Shown piece by piece: positions 9,766 to 19,740 of a stretch of 64,000 nucleotides of DNA. The DNA lies in the NCBI RefSeq assembly GCF_025397915.1, contig NZ_JALIDZ010000005.1:390301-454300 (forward strand), given 5' to 3'. The notes beneath the pieces are model-generated. The model was not told where the DNA came from and did not search any database. It saw only the letters and a program-made list of their open reading frames with translations. Each line of letters opens with the position of its first letter. Positions within the stretch are counted from its first letter, which is position 1. The translations under genes were made by a program, and so were the position numbers. Source of the DNA: Microbaculum marinisediminis (lineage in GTDB: Bacteria > Pseudomonadota > Alphaproteobacteria > Rhizobiales > Tepidamorphaceae).

Positions 9766-11088
9766 TCAGCCGAGCATCCGTGGCAGGAACAGTATGATCG
9801 CCGGAACTAGCGCGAGTAGGGCGATACGGATTATCTCGGCGATCAGGAACGGCACGACGCCGCGATAGGTCTGGCTCAGCGGAATATCCGGCGCCAGCGA
9901 GTTGATGATGAAGATGTTCATCCCCACCGGGGGCGTCACAAGCCCCAGTTCGACCGTGATCAGGACCAGGATGCCGAACCAGATGGCGGTCTCTTCGGGC
10001 CCCATGCCGAAGTCCAGCGTCATGATCAGGGGGAAGAAGATCGGGATCGTGAGCAGGATCATGGACAGGGAGTCCATGACGCAGCCGAACACCAGATAGG
10101 CGAGGAGGATCAGGACCAGCACGATCCAAGGGCTGAACCCGGCTGCGGCGACCCATTCCGCGGTGGTCTGGGGCAACTGCGCGAACGCCAGGAAGGTGTT
10201 GTAGACCTGAGCCCCGAAGATGATGAAATAGATCATCGCCGTCGATGTCGCGGTGGCGAGCAGGCAGTGCTTGAGGCCCTTCCAGTCGAGCTCGCCGGAG
10301 CGCAGCGCCAGCAGACCGGTGCCGGCGGCGCCCACCGCGGCCGCCTCCGTCGGCGTGAACCAGCCGACGTAGATCCCGCCGATGACGAGCAGGAAGATCA
10401 GCGCCACCGGCCAGACGTCCAGGATGGCGGCGATGCGGCCGCGCAGTCCCACCCGTTCGCGGATCGTGGCGGCCGAGGGGTCGAGGCGCACGTAGATCGC
10501 GACCACGATCATGAAGCCGACCGCGGCCATGATGCCGGGAACGACGGCGGCAATGAACATCGTGATGATGTTCTGCTCGGTGAGGATCGCGTAGATCACC
10601 AGCACGATCGAGGGCGGAATCAGGATGCCGAGCGTCCCGCCGGCGGCCAGCGAGCCGGTCGACAGGGCGCCCGAGTAGCCGTAGCGGCGCATTTCCGGCA
10701 GCGCGACCTGAGACATGGTCGCGGCGGTGGCCAGAGACGAGCCGCAGATGGCCCCGAACCCGGCGCAGGCGCCGATGCCGGCCATGGCGATGCCCCCCCG
10801 GCGATGCCCGAGAAAAGCCGCGGCCGCCTTGAACAGCGATTCCGACATGCCGCCCTTGGTGGCGAACTGGCCCATCAGCAGGAACAGCGGGATGATCGAC
10901 AGGCTGTGACCGGAGAAGACGTCGTAGGTCAGCGACTTCAGGCTCGCGAGGATCGGAACCCAGCGGTCGGTGACGATCGCGGTGCCGCCTACGCCGCACA
11001 GCAGCATGGCCAATCCGATCGGCACGCGCAGGAAGATCATCCCGAGCAGGATGGGGATCGAGATCAGGGCGATTTCGAAGCGGTCCAT
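9766..11088 (-). CDS. dctM: TRAP transporter large permease (DctM type)
   Basis: A 440-residue integral membrane protein of the DctM family with about 12 hydrophobic segments. Family features are the start MDRFEIALISIPILLGMIFLR, LPEMRRYGYSGALSTGSLAAGGTLGILIPPSI (only part quoted: GTLGILIPPSIVLVIYAI) and GLVTPPVGMNIFIINSLA. The ATG at 11088 lies 13 bases after dctQ. With the small permease and binding protein upstream it forms a sodium-driven secondary importer for carboxylate-type solutes. Confidence 0.92.
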   Translation of the reverse strand: MDRFEIALISIPILLGMIFLRVPIGLAMLLCGVGGTAIVTDRWVPILASLKSLTYDVFSGHSLSIIPLFLLMGQFATKGGMSESLFKAAAAFLGHRRGGIAMAGIGACAGFGAICGSSLATAATMSQVALPEMRRYGYSGALSTGSLAAGGTLGILIPPSIVLVIYAILTEQNIITMFIAAVVPGIMAAVGFMIVVAIYVRLDPSAATIRERVGLRGRIAAILDVWPVALIFLLVIGGIYVGWFTPTEAAAVGAAGTGLLALRSGELDWKGLKHCLLATATSTAMIYFIIFGAQVYNTFLAFAQLPQTTAEWVAAAGFSPWIVLVLILLAYLVFGCVMDSLSMILLTIPIFFPLIMTLDFGMGPEETAIWFGILVLITVELGLVTPPVGMNIFIINSLAPDIPLSQTYRGVVPFLIAEIIRIALLALVPAIILFLPRMLG

Positions 11089-11101
11089 CGGCGCTCTTCC
11101 C

Positions 11102-11677
11102 CTACCGGTCCTCGCGGCCGGCGGCGACCTCGTTGATCGAGCGCCACACGGTGTAGAGCGACGTTGCCGCGAAGACCCAGAGGCCGACGGCGGCCCCGGC
11201 ATAGCCGTACCAGACCGGCATCTGAAGGATCATGGTCGTTTCGTTGTAGCTGAGCTTGTCGGCGAGGCCGAGCTGCAGGCGCCACGCGATCAGGACGGCG
11301 GCGCCGGTCATCAGCACGTTGCCGACAAGGGTCAGCGCCGCCTTGGCGCGGTCTCCCAGCCGGGTCAGGAAGACGTCGACGGTGACGTGACCCCGGTTCA
11401 GCTGGCACCAGGGCAGGAAGGCGCAGACGGCAACGGCGCAGCCGGCGGAGACCATCTCGAAATCTCCGGGAACCGGTCCCAGTCTGTCGAAGGGATAGAC
11501 ATCGAAGACACCGACCAGAGCGCGGCCGGTGATGCTGAACACCGTCATGATCACCAGCGCCAGCAGCAGGAGGCCTCCAAGCAGGGCCAGCGTTGCTGTA
11601 ATCGCTCTGACGATCCGTCCGACACCGGCTTCGAGCCCCGGCGCCAGACCGGGCATGGATTCCGCGTCCCTCGCCAT
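11102..11677 (-). CDS. dctQ: TRAP transporter small permease (DctQ type)
   Basis: A 191-residue protein with four hydrophobic segments and the DctQ-like pattern (ITGRALVGVFDVYPFD, CAVAVCAFLPWCQLNRGHVTVDVF). The ATG at 11677 is preferred over an in-frame GTG at 11695 because GGGG lies upstream at a usable distance; this choice is uncertain. It pairs with DctM in the membrane. Confidence 0.85.
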   Translation of the reverse strand: MARDAESMPGLAPGLEAGVGRIVRAITATLALLGGLLLLALVIMTVFSITGRALVGVFDVYPFDRLGPVPGDFEMVSAGCAVAVCAFLPWCQLNRGHVTVDVFLTRLGDRAKAALTLVGNVLMTGAAVLIAWRLQLGLADKLSYNETTMILQMPVWYGYAGAAVGLWVFAATSLYTVWRSINEVAAGREDR

Positions 11678-11699
11678 GATGCCGTTTATCCCCACCGCC

Positions 11700-11730
11700 C
11701 GACGGGGCGGGCAGTCGAGCCGCCCCGTCG
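11700..11730. promoter_or_regulatory. Strong stem-loop between dctP and dctQ
   Basis: CGACGGGGCGG and CCGCCCCGTCG form a perfect 11-bp stem with a 9-nt loop. No U-tract follows on the minus strand, so it is more likely an mRNA-stabilising or attenuating element than a full terminator. That would allow the binding protein to be made in excess of the permeases. Confidence 0.55.
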
Positions 11731-11791
11731 TAGTTCCTGTCGTAGTCTACGCCACCGTTTCGCGAACGGCGGGATTATTCGAGCGTGGTCG

Positions 11792-12823
11792 TCAGTTGCT
11801 GTACTTCTCGATCAGCGCCTTGGCGTCGTCGTACATCGCCTGACCGTCATAGCCCTTTTCATTCATCTCGGCGATCCAGCCTTCGACGACCGGCTGGGAG
11901 GCTTCCTGCCAGCGGGCGACCTCGGCCTCGTCGAGCTCGATCATCTTGTTGCCGCGCTCGGTGGCGATCTTCAGGCCCGGCGCGTCGCCTTCGTCCATGA
12001 CGCGGCCGACCCACTTGGATGCCTCGCGGCCCGAGTTGGCATCGACGATCTTTTTCAGGTCGTCCGGCAGGTTGTCATAGGTGTCCTTGTTCATCGCGAA
12101 AACGAAGAAGCTCGTGTAGAAGCCGCGATCGCCCGCGAACGAGGTGTGGGTATCGACGAGCTCGGCCACCTTGAGCGGCGCGGTCACCTCCCACGGGATC
12201 ACCGTGCCGTCGATGACGCCCTTGGAGAGGGCCTCTGGAACCGCGGGTACCGGCATGCCGACAGGCGTCGCGCCGAGGTTCTCGATGAGCTTGTTGACCA
12301 TGCGGGTGGGGCCGCGCAGCTTCATGCCCTTCAGATCCTCGAGCTTCTGGACGCCATCGCCCTTGGCGTGGATCAGGCCGGGGCCGTGGGTGTGGACGGC
12401 GATGATGTGGACGTCCTTGAATTCGTCCTTCAGGTATTTCTCGTAGTAGTCCCAGGCGGCCTGCGACGTGGCCTCGGCACTCGTCGGCATGAACGGCAGC
12501 TCGAAAGCCTCGGTGCCGGGGAAGCGGCCCGGGGTGTAGCCGGGCAGGGTCCAGATCACGTCGGCGACGCCGTCGCGCACCTGATCATAGAGAGCGGGCG
12601 GGGAGCCCCCGAGCTGCATGGAGGGATAGAACTCATAGTCGATGCGGCCGTTCGACTCTTCCTTGAGCTTCTCGGCCCAGGGAACGATAAAGTTCTTCGG
12701 CACCGGCGCCGGTGCCGGCAGGAACTGGTGGATCTTAAGCACGACGTCGGCGGCCGAAGCCGGCAGGGCCGGCGCGGTCATCATCGCGACCGCGGCCGCG
12801 ATGGCGAAAACAGCACGTTTCAT
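11792..12823 (-). CDS. dctP: TRAP transporter substrate-binding protein (DctP family)
   Basis: A 343-residue periplasmic protein. The ATG at 12823 follows GGGAGG at ideal spacing and opens a signal peptide (KRAVFAIAAAVAMMTAPALPASA). The mature protein shows LKIHQFLPAPAPVPKNF, LKGMKLRGPTRMVNKLIENLGATPVGMPVPAVPEALSKG (quoted in part) and the ligand-clamp Arg region MKLRGPTRM. First gene of the dctP-Q-M unit. The pca genes and an XRE regulator lie immediately upstream on the same strand, so an aromatic or dicarboxylic acid ligand is conceivable but unproven. Confidence 0.9.
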   Translation of the reverse strand: MKRAVFAIAAAVAMMTAPALPASAADVVLKIHQFLPAPAPVPKNFIVPWAEKLKEESNGRIDYEFYPSMQLGGSPPALYDQVRDGVADVIWTLPGYTPGRFPGTEAFELPFMPTSAEATSQAAWDYYEKYLKDEFKDVHIIAVHTHGPGLIHAKGDGVQKLEDLKGMKLRGPTRMVNKLIENLGATPVGMPVPAVPEALSKGVIDGTVIPWEVTAPLKVAELVDTHTSFAGDRGFYTSFFVFAMNKDTYDNLPDDLKKIVDANSGREASKWVGRVMDEGDAPGLKIATERGNKMIELDEAEVARWQEASQPVVEGWIAEMNEKGYDGQAMYDDAKALIEKYSN

Positions 12824-13042
12824 GATGTCCTCCCAAATCAATCGTCGAACATCCGCGCGGGACGCTGCGTGGGCGACGATTTCCTGACGGGAAGGCTAGT
12901 TGGCGGGACCAACCATCGCAAGCGACACGGCGGCTCACCCACCGGAATTTGGTCGGAAACCGATCATTTGTTCGAATTGCGGACAATGCAGGCGGCAAAA
13001 AGGCCCTGTTTTTGCATTGAAATTAAAGAAAGAGGGAGTCCG

Positions 13043-13417
13043 CTAGCTGTCCTGTTCGGTCTTCTGCGCCAGCATGTCGAGGCTGAATTCGATCCGCTCG
13101 ATCAGACGGCCCATCTCATCGTGGTGGCTGCGCAGCCGTTTGAGTTCGCCCTTCAGGAGCGCGATCTCGTGGCGGCCGCCCGGCGGGACGGTGCCTTCAC
13201 CGCCGATCAGCCAGGTCGGCGTGACGTCGAGGACCCCGGCCAGCATGAACAGGCGGTTGGCCCGCGGGGCGCTGCGGCCGTTCTCCCAGGAGGCGAGGGT
13301 GCGGGTGGTGACTCCGAGACGACGCGCGACCTGAGCCGTCGAAAGGCCGGCGGCTTCGCGCGCGCTCTTCACCCGGTCCGCGGTGGTCGATGGTTTGGAC
13401 GCCTTCCTGCGGGCCAT
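13043..13417 (-). CDS. XRE family DNA-binding protein
   Basis: A 124-residue protein. Its N-terminal helix-turn-helix spans about residues 14-70 (VKSAREAAGLSTAQVARRLG, then TRTLASWENGRSAPRANRL). A likely coiled-coil C-terminal segment follows (ALLKGELKRLRSHHDEMGRL). The ATG at 13417 has GAGGAG seven bases upstream. It sits between the pca genes and the TRAP operon, all on one strand, and may regulate either; this is inference from position. Confidence 0.82.
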   Translation of the reverse strand: MARRKASKPSTTADRVKSAREAAGLSTAQVARRLGVTTRTLASWENGRSAPRANRLFMLAGVLDVTPTWLIGGEGTVPPGGRHEIALLKGELKRLRSHHDEMGRLIERIEFSLDMLAQKTEQDS

Positions 13418-13507
13418 CACAAACTCCTCGTCTTGTGTCGCGGCCGGATGACCGCCACTTCGCCAATAGCATTCACGGGATGCGGGCTTGCGACCGTTTG
13501 CGGCGTT

Positions 13508-13897
13508 TCATGAGCCGGATGCGTCCATTTCGGCAAAGACTTCCTTGGCGGCCTTGAAGGCGGCGTTGGCCGCCGGCACGCCGCAATAGATCGCCGATTG
13601 CAGGAGCGCCTCGATCACCTCCTCGCGCGGCACGCCGCAGTTCACGGAGGCGCGCAGGTGCATCTTGAGCTCCTCGTGATGGCCAAGAGCGAGCAGCATG
13701 ACGATGGTCAGCAGGCTGCGGGTGCGCCGGTCGAGGCCGGGGCGTTCCCAGATCTCGCCCCAGGCATAGCGGGTGATCAGGTCCTGGAAATCCCGGTCGA
13801 TGTCGCTGGTGCGGGCGATGGCACGGTCGACGTGGGCGTCGCCGAGCACGGCGCGGCGGTTCGTCATGCCGTTCGCGTGGCGGGTCTTGTCATCCAT
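13508..13897 (-). CDS. pcaC: 4-carboxymuconolactone decarboxylase
   Basis: A 129-residue protein of the carboxymuconolactone decarboxylase / AhpD-like fold. Recognisable segments are FQDLITRYAWGEIWERPGLD, RRTRSLLTIVMLLALGHHEE, LKMHLRASVNCGVPREEVIE and LLQSAIYCGVPAANAAF. It converts gamma-carboxymuconolactone to beta-ketoadipate enol-lactone. The start lies five bases after the pcaD stop, so the two are co-transcribed. Length is usual for the single-domain enzyme. Confidence 0.92.
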   Translation of the reverse strand: MDDKTRHANGMTNRRAVLGDAHVDRAIARTSDIDRDFQDLITRYAWGEIWERPGLDRRTRSLLTIVMLLALGHHEELKMHLRASVNCGVPREEVIEALLQSAIYCGVPAANAAFKAAKEVFAEMDASGS

Positions 13898-13902
13898 CGT
13901 TG

Positions 13903-14682
13903 TCAGGCTTTCAGAAAGGTCGAGACGGTTTCGTTGAATTCGGCTTCCTGCTCGATGTTGGACAGGTGGGCGGCGTCCAGCACGACGAGGCGCGATCCCT
14001 TGATCGCGGCGTGGATCTCCTCGGCGTTGGCGACCGGCGTCGACGGATCGTGCCGGCCGGCGACGACCAGCGTCGGCAGATCGATCGCCGCGATCGCGTC
14101 GCGCAGGTCGATGTCGCGCAGGGCGGCGCAGCATCCCGCGTAGCCGGCGCCCGGCGTCGCCTTGATCATCGCGCGGATGCGGTCGACGGCGGCCGGCTGC
14201 TCGTCTTGGAACCGCCTGGTGAACCAACGGTCGACGACCGGCTCGACAAGCGGAGCCATGCCGGTGGACAGCACCGTGTCGATGCGCTGCTGCCATGTTT
14301 CGATGTCGCCGATCTTGGCGCCGGTGTTGCAAAGGACCAGCTTCTCGAAGCGCTCGGGCGCGTTCACGCCGAGCCACATCCCGGTGACCCCGCCCATCGA
14401 AAGCCCGCAGAAATACGCCTCGTCGACGCCGGCAGCATCCATCACCGCGAGGGCGTCGCGGCCGAGGTCGTCGAAGCTGTAGTCCCCCGACGGCGCGTCC
14501 GACTGCCCGTGGCCGCGGGTGTCATAGCGCAGGATCCGGAAATCGCGGCCGAACATGGCGGTCTGCGCATCCCACATCCGTAGATCGGTGCCCAGCGAGT
14601 TCGAGAACACCAGCCACGGCCCGTCCGGGCTGCCGGAGATTTCGTAGTGGATCGTTGCCCCGTTCGCGGCGGTCTCGGGCAT
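13903..14682 (-). CDS. pcaD: 3-oxoadipate enol-lactonase
   Basis: A 259-residue alpha/beta hydrolase. The ATG at 14682 has GGAGG six bases upstream. The catalytic triad is visible: Ser in GLSMGG, Asp in GRHDPSTP and His in DAAHLSNIE. It hydrolyses beta-ketoadipate enol-lactone to beta-ketoadipate in the protocatechuate/catechol pathway. The position between pcaB and pcaC makes the assignment firm. Confidence 0.92.
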   Translation of the reverse strand: MPETAANGATIHYEISGSPDGPWLVFSNSLGTDLRMWDAQTAMFGRDFRILRYDTRGHGQSDAPSGDYSFDDLGRDALAVMDAAGVDEAYFCGLSMGGVTGMWLGVNAPERFEKLVLCNTGAKIGDIETWQQRIDTVLSTGMAPLVEPVVDRWFTRRFQDEQPAAVDRIRAMIKATPGAGYAGCCAALRDIDLRDAIAAIDLPTLVVAGRHDPSTPVANAEEIHAAIKGSRLVVLDAAHLSNIEQEAEFNETVSTFLKA

Positions 14683-14698
14683 GGCTGGCCTCCTTTTG

Positions 14699-16042
14699 TC
14701 AGTTTCGTATTGTCTTCCAGCGCGAGACGACCGTGTCGACCGTCGCTTCGGCGATGCCGAGATAGGTGGACGGATCGAGCGCGGTTGCGATCCCCTCCAG
14801 ACCCAGACCGTCGACGATCTCGTCGGTCTCCCGGCAGATGTCCGCAAGTGGGCGATTTTCCGCGATGGCGCGCCTGGCGGCGGCCTCGACGACGTGATGG
14901 GCCTCCTGCCGGCCGAGCGTCGGCGCCAGCGCCATCATCAGCGCCTCCGACATCAGAGTGCCGTTGCCGATGTCGAGGTTGGCGCGCATGCGCTGCGGCC
15001 GCACCTCGAGATCGGCGATCGTCTCGGTGACGTGGCCGAGCGCGCCGGCGGCGATTTCGAACAGATCCGGCAGGATGGTCCATTCCGCGTGCCAGCCGCC
15101 GGCGCCGCGCTCGTGCTCCTGGGGCATGGCCGAGAGGAGGGCGGAGGCGAGGCCGCTCGCCCGCATCGCATTGGCGCGCACGGCGGGAGCGGCCACCGGA
15201 TTGCGCTTCTGCGGCATGGTCGAGGAGCCGCCGCGGCCGGATCCGGCCGGCTCGGCGGCCTCGCCGACCTCGGCCTGCATCAGCAGGGCGATGTCGCCGG
15301 CGATCTTGGCGAGGGCTTCGGTGAGGATCGCGAGTTCGGCGCCGATCCGGGCGCCGCGGTCGCGAGCGGTGTGCCAGGCGATGTCGGGAACCGGCAGATC
15401 GAGCCGACGCCCGAGCTCTTGCCGCACCGTGGTGGCCTTGCTCCCGATCGCCGCGAGAGTGCCGACGGCGCCGCCGAACTGCAGGACTAGTCCCTGCTCG
15501 GCAGCGGTTTTCAGGGCCGCGCGGCAGCGCATCACCATGTCGAGCCAGCCGGCGACCTTGAAGCCGAACGTGATCGGCAACGCCGGTTGCAGCAGCGTGC
15601 GGCCCGGCATGACCGTGGAGCGATGGGCCTCGGCCTGGGCGGCCAGCGCATCGCCGAGCGCCAGCGTTTCCCTGTCGATCAGCGCCATGGCCTCGCGGAA
15701 CATCAGCGCATTCGCCGTGTCGATCACGTCCTGGCTGGTGGCGCCCCAGTGGACGCAGCCGCGGCCGGGTTCGGCACAGTGGGCGGTCAGCGCCTTGACG
15801 AAGGGGATGGCCGGATTGCCGGCGCGCCGGGTCGCATCGCCGATTGCCGCCATGTCCGGTTCGAAGCTGGCGCAGGCAGCTGTTATCGCGGCGGCCGCGT
15901 CGGCGGGGATCAGGCCGGCGTCCGCCTCGCTTGCCGCCAGCGCCGCCTCGAAGGCGAGCATGGCACGAACGCGTTCTCGGTCCGAGAGCACGGTCTGCAT
16001 CTCGGCGGAGGCGAAGAGCGGGGACAGCAGATCGGATCGCAC
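14699..16042 (-). CDS. pcaB: 3-carboxy-cis,cis-muconate cycloisomerase
   Basis: A member of the fumarase/aspartase superfamily with the signature GRGGSSTMPQKRNPVAAP and the upstream CVHWGATSQDVIDTANAL and LLQPALPITFGFKVAGW segments. It lactonises beta-carboxymuconate. The open frame extends to 16168, but a GTG at 16042 (V-R-S-D-L-L-S-P-L-F) gives the usual N terminus (447 residues) and keeps the gene clear of the divergent coxG promoter. The start is therefore a judgement. Upstream pcaGH are not in the window. Confidence 0.9.
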   Translation of the reverse strand: MRSDLLSPLFASAEMQTVLSDRERVRAMLAFEAALAASEADAGLIPADAAAAITAACASFEPDMAAIGDATRRAGNPAIPFVKALTAHCAEPGRGCVHWGATSQDVIDTANALMFREAMALIDRETLALGDALAAQAEAHRSTVMPGRTLLQPALPITFGFKVAGWLDMVMRCRAALKTAAEQGLVLQFGGAVGTLAAIGSKATTVRQELGRRLDLPVPDIAWHTARDRGARIGAELAILTEALAKIAGDIALLMQAEVGEAAEPAGSGRGGSSTMPQKRNPVAAPAVRANAMRASGLASALLSAMPQEHERGAGGWHAEWTILPDLFEIAAGALGHVTETIADLEVRPQRMRANLDIGNGTLMSEALMMALAPTLGRQEAHHVVEAAARRAIAENRPLADICRETDEIVDGLGLEGIATALDPSTYLGIAEATVDTVVSRWKTIRN

Positions 16043-16170
16043 GGGCGCCGCCGGACTGATCGGGACAAGGTTGGCGGACTTTAGTCGCAGGCGGGCGCGA
16101 ATGTCACCCGTCGACTTCCTTTCGCGGCGGTTCGCGCTAAACTCCGCGCCAAAGAGGGAGGTTTGCACAC

Positions 16171-16635
16171 ATGGCTATGACGATGACTGGCGAGTACACG
16201 ATTCCTGCCGACCGGCAGACCGTGTGGAACGCGCTCAACGACCAGGACGTGCTGGCCGCCAGTATTCCCGGTTGCGAGAGTTTCGAGAAAAAGAGCGATA
16301 CCGAGTTCAGCGCTGTGGCGACCGTCAAGATCGGCCCGGTGAAGGCGAAATTCAAAGGCGACGTCACGCTGTCGGATATCGACGCGCCGAACAGCTACAG
16401 GATATCCGGCCAGGGGCAGGGCGGGGTCGCCGGCTTCGCCAAAGGCGGCGCCACCGTCTCGCTGAAGGATGGCGAGGACGGCGGCACGGTCCTCACGTAC
16501 GACGTGGAAGCCCATGTCGGCGGCAAGATCGCGCAGGTCGGCCAGCGCCTCATCAACGGTGCGGCGAAGAAGACCGCCGACCAGTTTTTCGAGAATTTCC
16601 GCAACCGGTTAAGCCCGGACCAGAATGCGGCCTGA
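16171..16635 (+). CDS. coxG: CoxG-like SRPBCC family protein (carbon monoxide dehydrogenase subunit G family)
   Basis: A 154-residue START/SRPBCC-fold protein with the CoxG motifs FTIPADRQTVWNALNDQDVL-like start (here YTIPADRQTVWNALNDQDVL), IPGCESFEK and VTYDVEAHVGGKIAQVGQRL (quoted in part: LTYDVEAHVGGKIAQVGQRL). CoxG proteins recruit maturation factors of molybdenum CODH to the membrane, usually through a longer C-terminal tail. This copy is short and lacks a membrane anchor. It is divergent from pcaB and 204 bases upstream of coxS. Confidence 0.85.
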   Translation: MAMTMTGEYTIPADRQTVWNALNDQDVLAASIPGCESFEKKSDTEFSAVATVKIGPVKAKFKGDVTLSDIDAPNSYRISGQGQGGVAGFAKGGATVSLKDGEDGGTVLTYDVEAHVGGKIAQVGQRLINGAAKKTADQFFENFRNRLSPDQNAA

Positions 16636-16839
16636 CGCGCCGCAGCGTCACCCTTGACCATTTGTCGGCTTGACCGGCTTCTGGAATGGGTAAAAAATCG
16701 GCGCAAAACAATATGCGTAGCAGGGAGGCCAACAAAAAATAAGCAAGATTCGCGGGATTTACCCGCATTCTCATTGAATATTTTCCCGGCACACACACGG
16801 AGTTCAGGCCGGTTTCCGACCGCCTGAGGGAGGAACGAA

Positions 16840-17331
<492 letters not shown>

Positions 17332-17364
17332 TATCGATAATTCAAGTCTCTGGGAGGAGACGTC

Positions 17365-19728
17365 ATGAGTGCGACCGGAATCGGTGCCCGTGTGAAACGG
17401 GTCGAGGACCAACGCTTCATCACCGGCAAGGGCCATTATGTCGACGACGTGAACCGGGAAGGGCAGACCTACGCCTATTTCCTGCGCTCGCCGCACGCCC
17501 ATGCCCGGATCAAGGGGATCAACGCGAGCCAGGCGACCGCCATGGCCGGAGTGCGCGCCGTCCTGACCGGCGAGGATCTCGCCGCCGACGGGATCGGCCC
17601 GCTGCCGTGTGGCTGGATGATCCATTCCAAGGACGGATCGCCGATGGTCACGCCGGGCCATCCGTGCCTGGCCCAGGGTAAGGTGCGCTATGTCGGCGAC
17701 CCGGTCTGCGTCGTCATTGCCGACTCCATCGAGCTTGCCCGTGACGCGGCCGAGCAGATCGACGTCGACTACGAGGTGCTGCCGGCCGTCGTCGACGTGG
17801 CCAAGTCGCAGGAGTCAGGCGTCGTCGTCCATGACGAAGCGCCGCGCAACACCGCCTTCGAGTGGGAGCTCGGAGACAAGGGGGCGGTCGAGGCGGCCTT
17901 TGCCAAGGCGCATCACGTCACCAAGATCGATCTCGTCAACAACCGCCTGATCCCGAACGCGATGGAGCCGCGGGCGGCCGTTGCCGAATACGATTCCGGT
18001 GCCGGCCACACAACCGTGTGGACCACCAGCCAGAACCCGCATGTGGCGCGTCTGGTCATGTCGGCGTTCCTCAACGTCTCGCCGGAACACAAGCTGCGCG
18101 TGATCGCGCCGGACGTGGGCGGCGGGTTCGGCTCGAAGATCTACGTCTATCCGGAAGAAACGGTGTGTGCCTGGGCGTCGAAGAAGATCGACAAGCCGGT
18201 CAAGTGGACGGCCGATCGCACCGAGGCGTTCCTGTCGGACGCGCACGGGCGCGACCACGCCACCCGCGCCGAGCTGGCAATGGACGAGCGGGGGCGGTTC
18301 CTGGCGATGCGGGTGAAGACGCTGGCCAATGTCGGCGGCTACATGAACCTGTTCGCCTCCTCGGTGCCGACCTACCTGTACGCCACGCTGCTGTCGGGCC
18401 AGTACGATATTCCGGCGATCTACGCGGAAGTGGACGCGGTCTACACCACGACGACGCCGGTCGATGCTTATCGCGGCGCCGGACGCCCGGAGGCGACTTT
18501 TGTGGTCGAGCGGCTGGTGGAGGTTGCCGCCCGTGAGATCGGCGTGGACCCAGCGACGCTGCGCAAGCGCAACTTCATCCGCAAGTTCCCGCATCAGACG
18601 CCGGTGATCATGGCCTATGACATCGGCGACTATAACGCCTCGCTCAGCAAGGCGATGGAGGTCGCCGACTACAAGGGCTTCGGCAAGCGCAAGCGCGAGG
18701 CGGCACGGCGCGGCAAGCTGCGGGGTATCGGCTTCTCGACCTATATCGAGGCCTGCGGCATCGCGCCTTCGCAAGCGGTCGGATCGCTTGGCGCCGGCGT
18801 CGGCTTGTGGGAATCCGCCGAGGTCCGGGTCAACCCGGTCGGCACGGTCGAGGTCCTGACCGGCTCGCACAGCCACGGCCAGGGTCACGAGACGACCTTC
18901 GCCCAGCTGGTCGCCGACCGTCTCGGCATTCCCTTCGAGAACGTCTCGATCGTCCATGGCGACACCGACAAGGTGCAGTTCGGCATGGGCACCTACGGCT
19001 CGCGCTCCGGCGCGGTCGGCATGTCGGCGATCTCCAAGGCGCTCGACAAGGTCGTGGCCAAGGGCAAGAAGATCGCCGCCCACCTGCTCGAGGCGGCGGA
19101 AGCCGACATCGACTTCAAGGACGGCAACTTCACCGTGAAGGGCACCGACAAGGCGATCGACTGGACGTCGCTGGCGCTCGGCGCCTATGTGGCGCACAGG
19201 TTCCCGCCCTCGGAGATCGAACCGGGCCTGAAGGAGACGTCGTTCTACGACCCGACGAACTTCACGTTCCCGGCCGGTTGCCACGTCTGCGAGGTGGAGA
19301 TCGACCCCGACACCGGGGTCACCGATATCGTCAACTGGGTCGCCGTCGATGATTTCGGCACGGTCATCAATCCGATGATCGTCGAGGGTCAGGTGCATGG
19401 CGGGATCGCACAGGGGGTCGGCCAGGCGCTGCTGGAAGGTACCCGCTACGACAGCGACGGCCAGCTGCTTTCGGGCTCGTTCATGGACTACACCATGCCG
19501 CGCGCCGACAACCTGCCGAGCTTCACCGTGGACACGACCGTCACGGAGTGCCCGTCGAACCCGCTTGGGATGAAGGGGTGCGGCGAGGCCGGGGCCATCG
19601 CGGCGCCGGCGGCCGTCGTCAACGCCGTCACCGACGCGCTCGGCCACGAGGACCTGGCAATGCCCGCAACGCCACAGGCTGTCTGGCGGGCGGCCCGGAA
19701 AACCGCGCAGCGCGCGGCCGCCGAATAA
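17365..19728 (+). CDS. coxL: CODH-like large subunit, form II (molybdopterin-binding)
   Basis: A 787-residue molybdenum hydroxylase large subunit. The active-site loop reads AYRGAGR at residues 368-374. This is the form II signature; form I CO dehydrogenases have AYxCSFR with the copper-binding Cys, which is missing here. Other landmarks: [22 protein letters not shown] and the C-terminal [20 protein letters not shown] with the catalytic Glu (GEAG). Family membership is certain. Whether the substrate is CO or another aldehyde/heterocycle is not settled for form II. Confidence 0.93.
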   Translation: MSATGIGARVKRVEDQRFITGKGHYVDDVNREGQTYAYFLRSPHAHARIKGINASQATAMAGVRAVLTGEDLAADGIGPLPCGWMIHSKDGSPMVTPGHPCLAQGKVRYVGDPVCVVIADSIELARDAAEQIDVDYEVLPAVVDVAKSQESGVVVHDEAPRNTAFEWELGDKGAVEAAFAKAHHVTKIDLVNNRLIPNAMEPRAAVAEYDSGAGHTTVWTTSQNPHVARLVMSAFLNVSPEHKLRVIAPDVGGGFGSKIYVYPEETVCAWASKKIDKPVKWTADRTEAFLSDAHGRDHATRAELAMDERGRFLAMRVKTLANVGGYMNLFASSVPTYLYATLLSGQYDIPAIYAEVDAVYTTTTPVDAYRGAGRPEATFVVERLVEVAAREIGVDPATLRKRNFIRKFPHQTPVIMAYDIGDYNASLSKAMEVADYKGFGKRKREAARRGKLRGIGFSTYIEACGIAPSQAVGSLGAGVGLWESAEVRVNPVGTVEVLTGSHSHGQGHETTFAQLVADRLGIPFENVSIVHGDTDKVQFGMGTYGSRSGAVGMSAISKALDKVVAKGKKIAAHLLEAAEADIDFKDGNFTVKGTDKAIDWTSLALGAYVAHRFPPSEIEPGLKETSFYDPTNFTFPAGCHVCEVEIDPDTGVTDIVNWVAVDDFGTVINPMIVEGQVHGGIAQGVGQALLEGTRYDSDGQLLSGSFMDYTMPRADNLPSFTVDTTVTECPSNPLGMKGCGEAGAIAAPAAVVNAVTDALGHEDLAMPATPQAVWRAARKTAQRAAAE

Positions 19729-19740
19729 GGAGGATCGCAG

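Noticed and set aside
12995..13015. Hairpin GCAAAAA / TTTTTGC as terminator of the XRE gene
   Set aside because: The stem is only A-T pairs plus two G-C pairs and it lies within a probable promoter region; too weak to support.
10970..13513. 847-codon plus-strand open frame over dctQ, dctP and the XRE gene
   Set aside because: Antisense shadow: composition is Arg/Gly/His-rich with no domain, and both permease and binding-protein genes are clear on the other strand.
17365..19728. Form I aerobic carbon monoxide dehydrogenase
   Set aside because: The active-site loop is AYRGAGR without the copper-binding Cys, and gene order is S-L-M rather than M-S-L.
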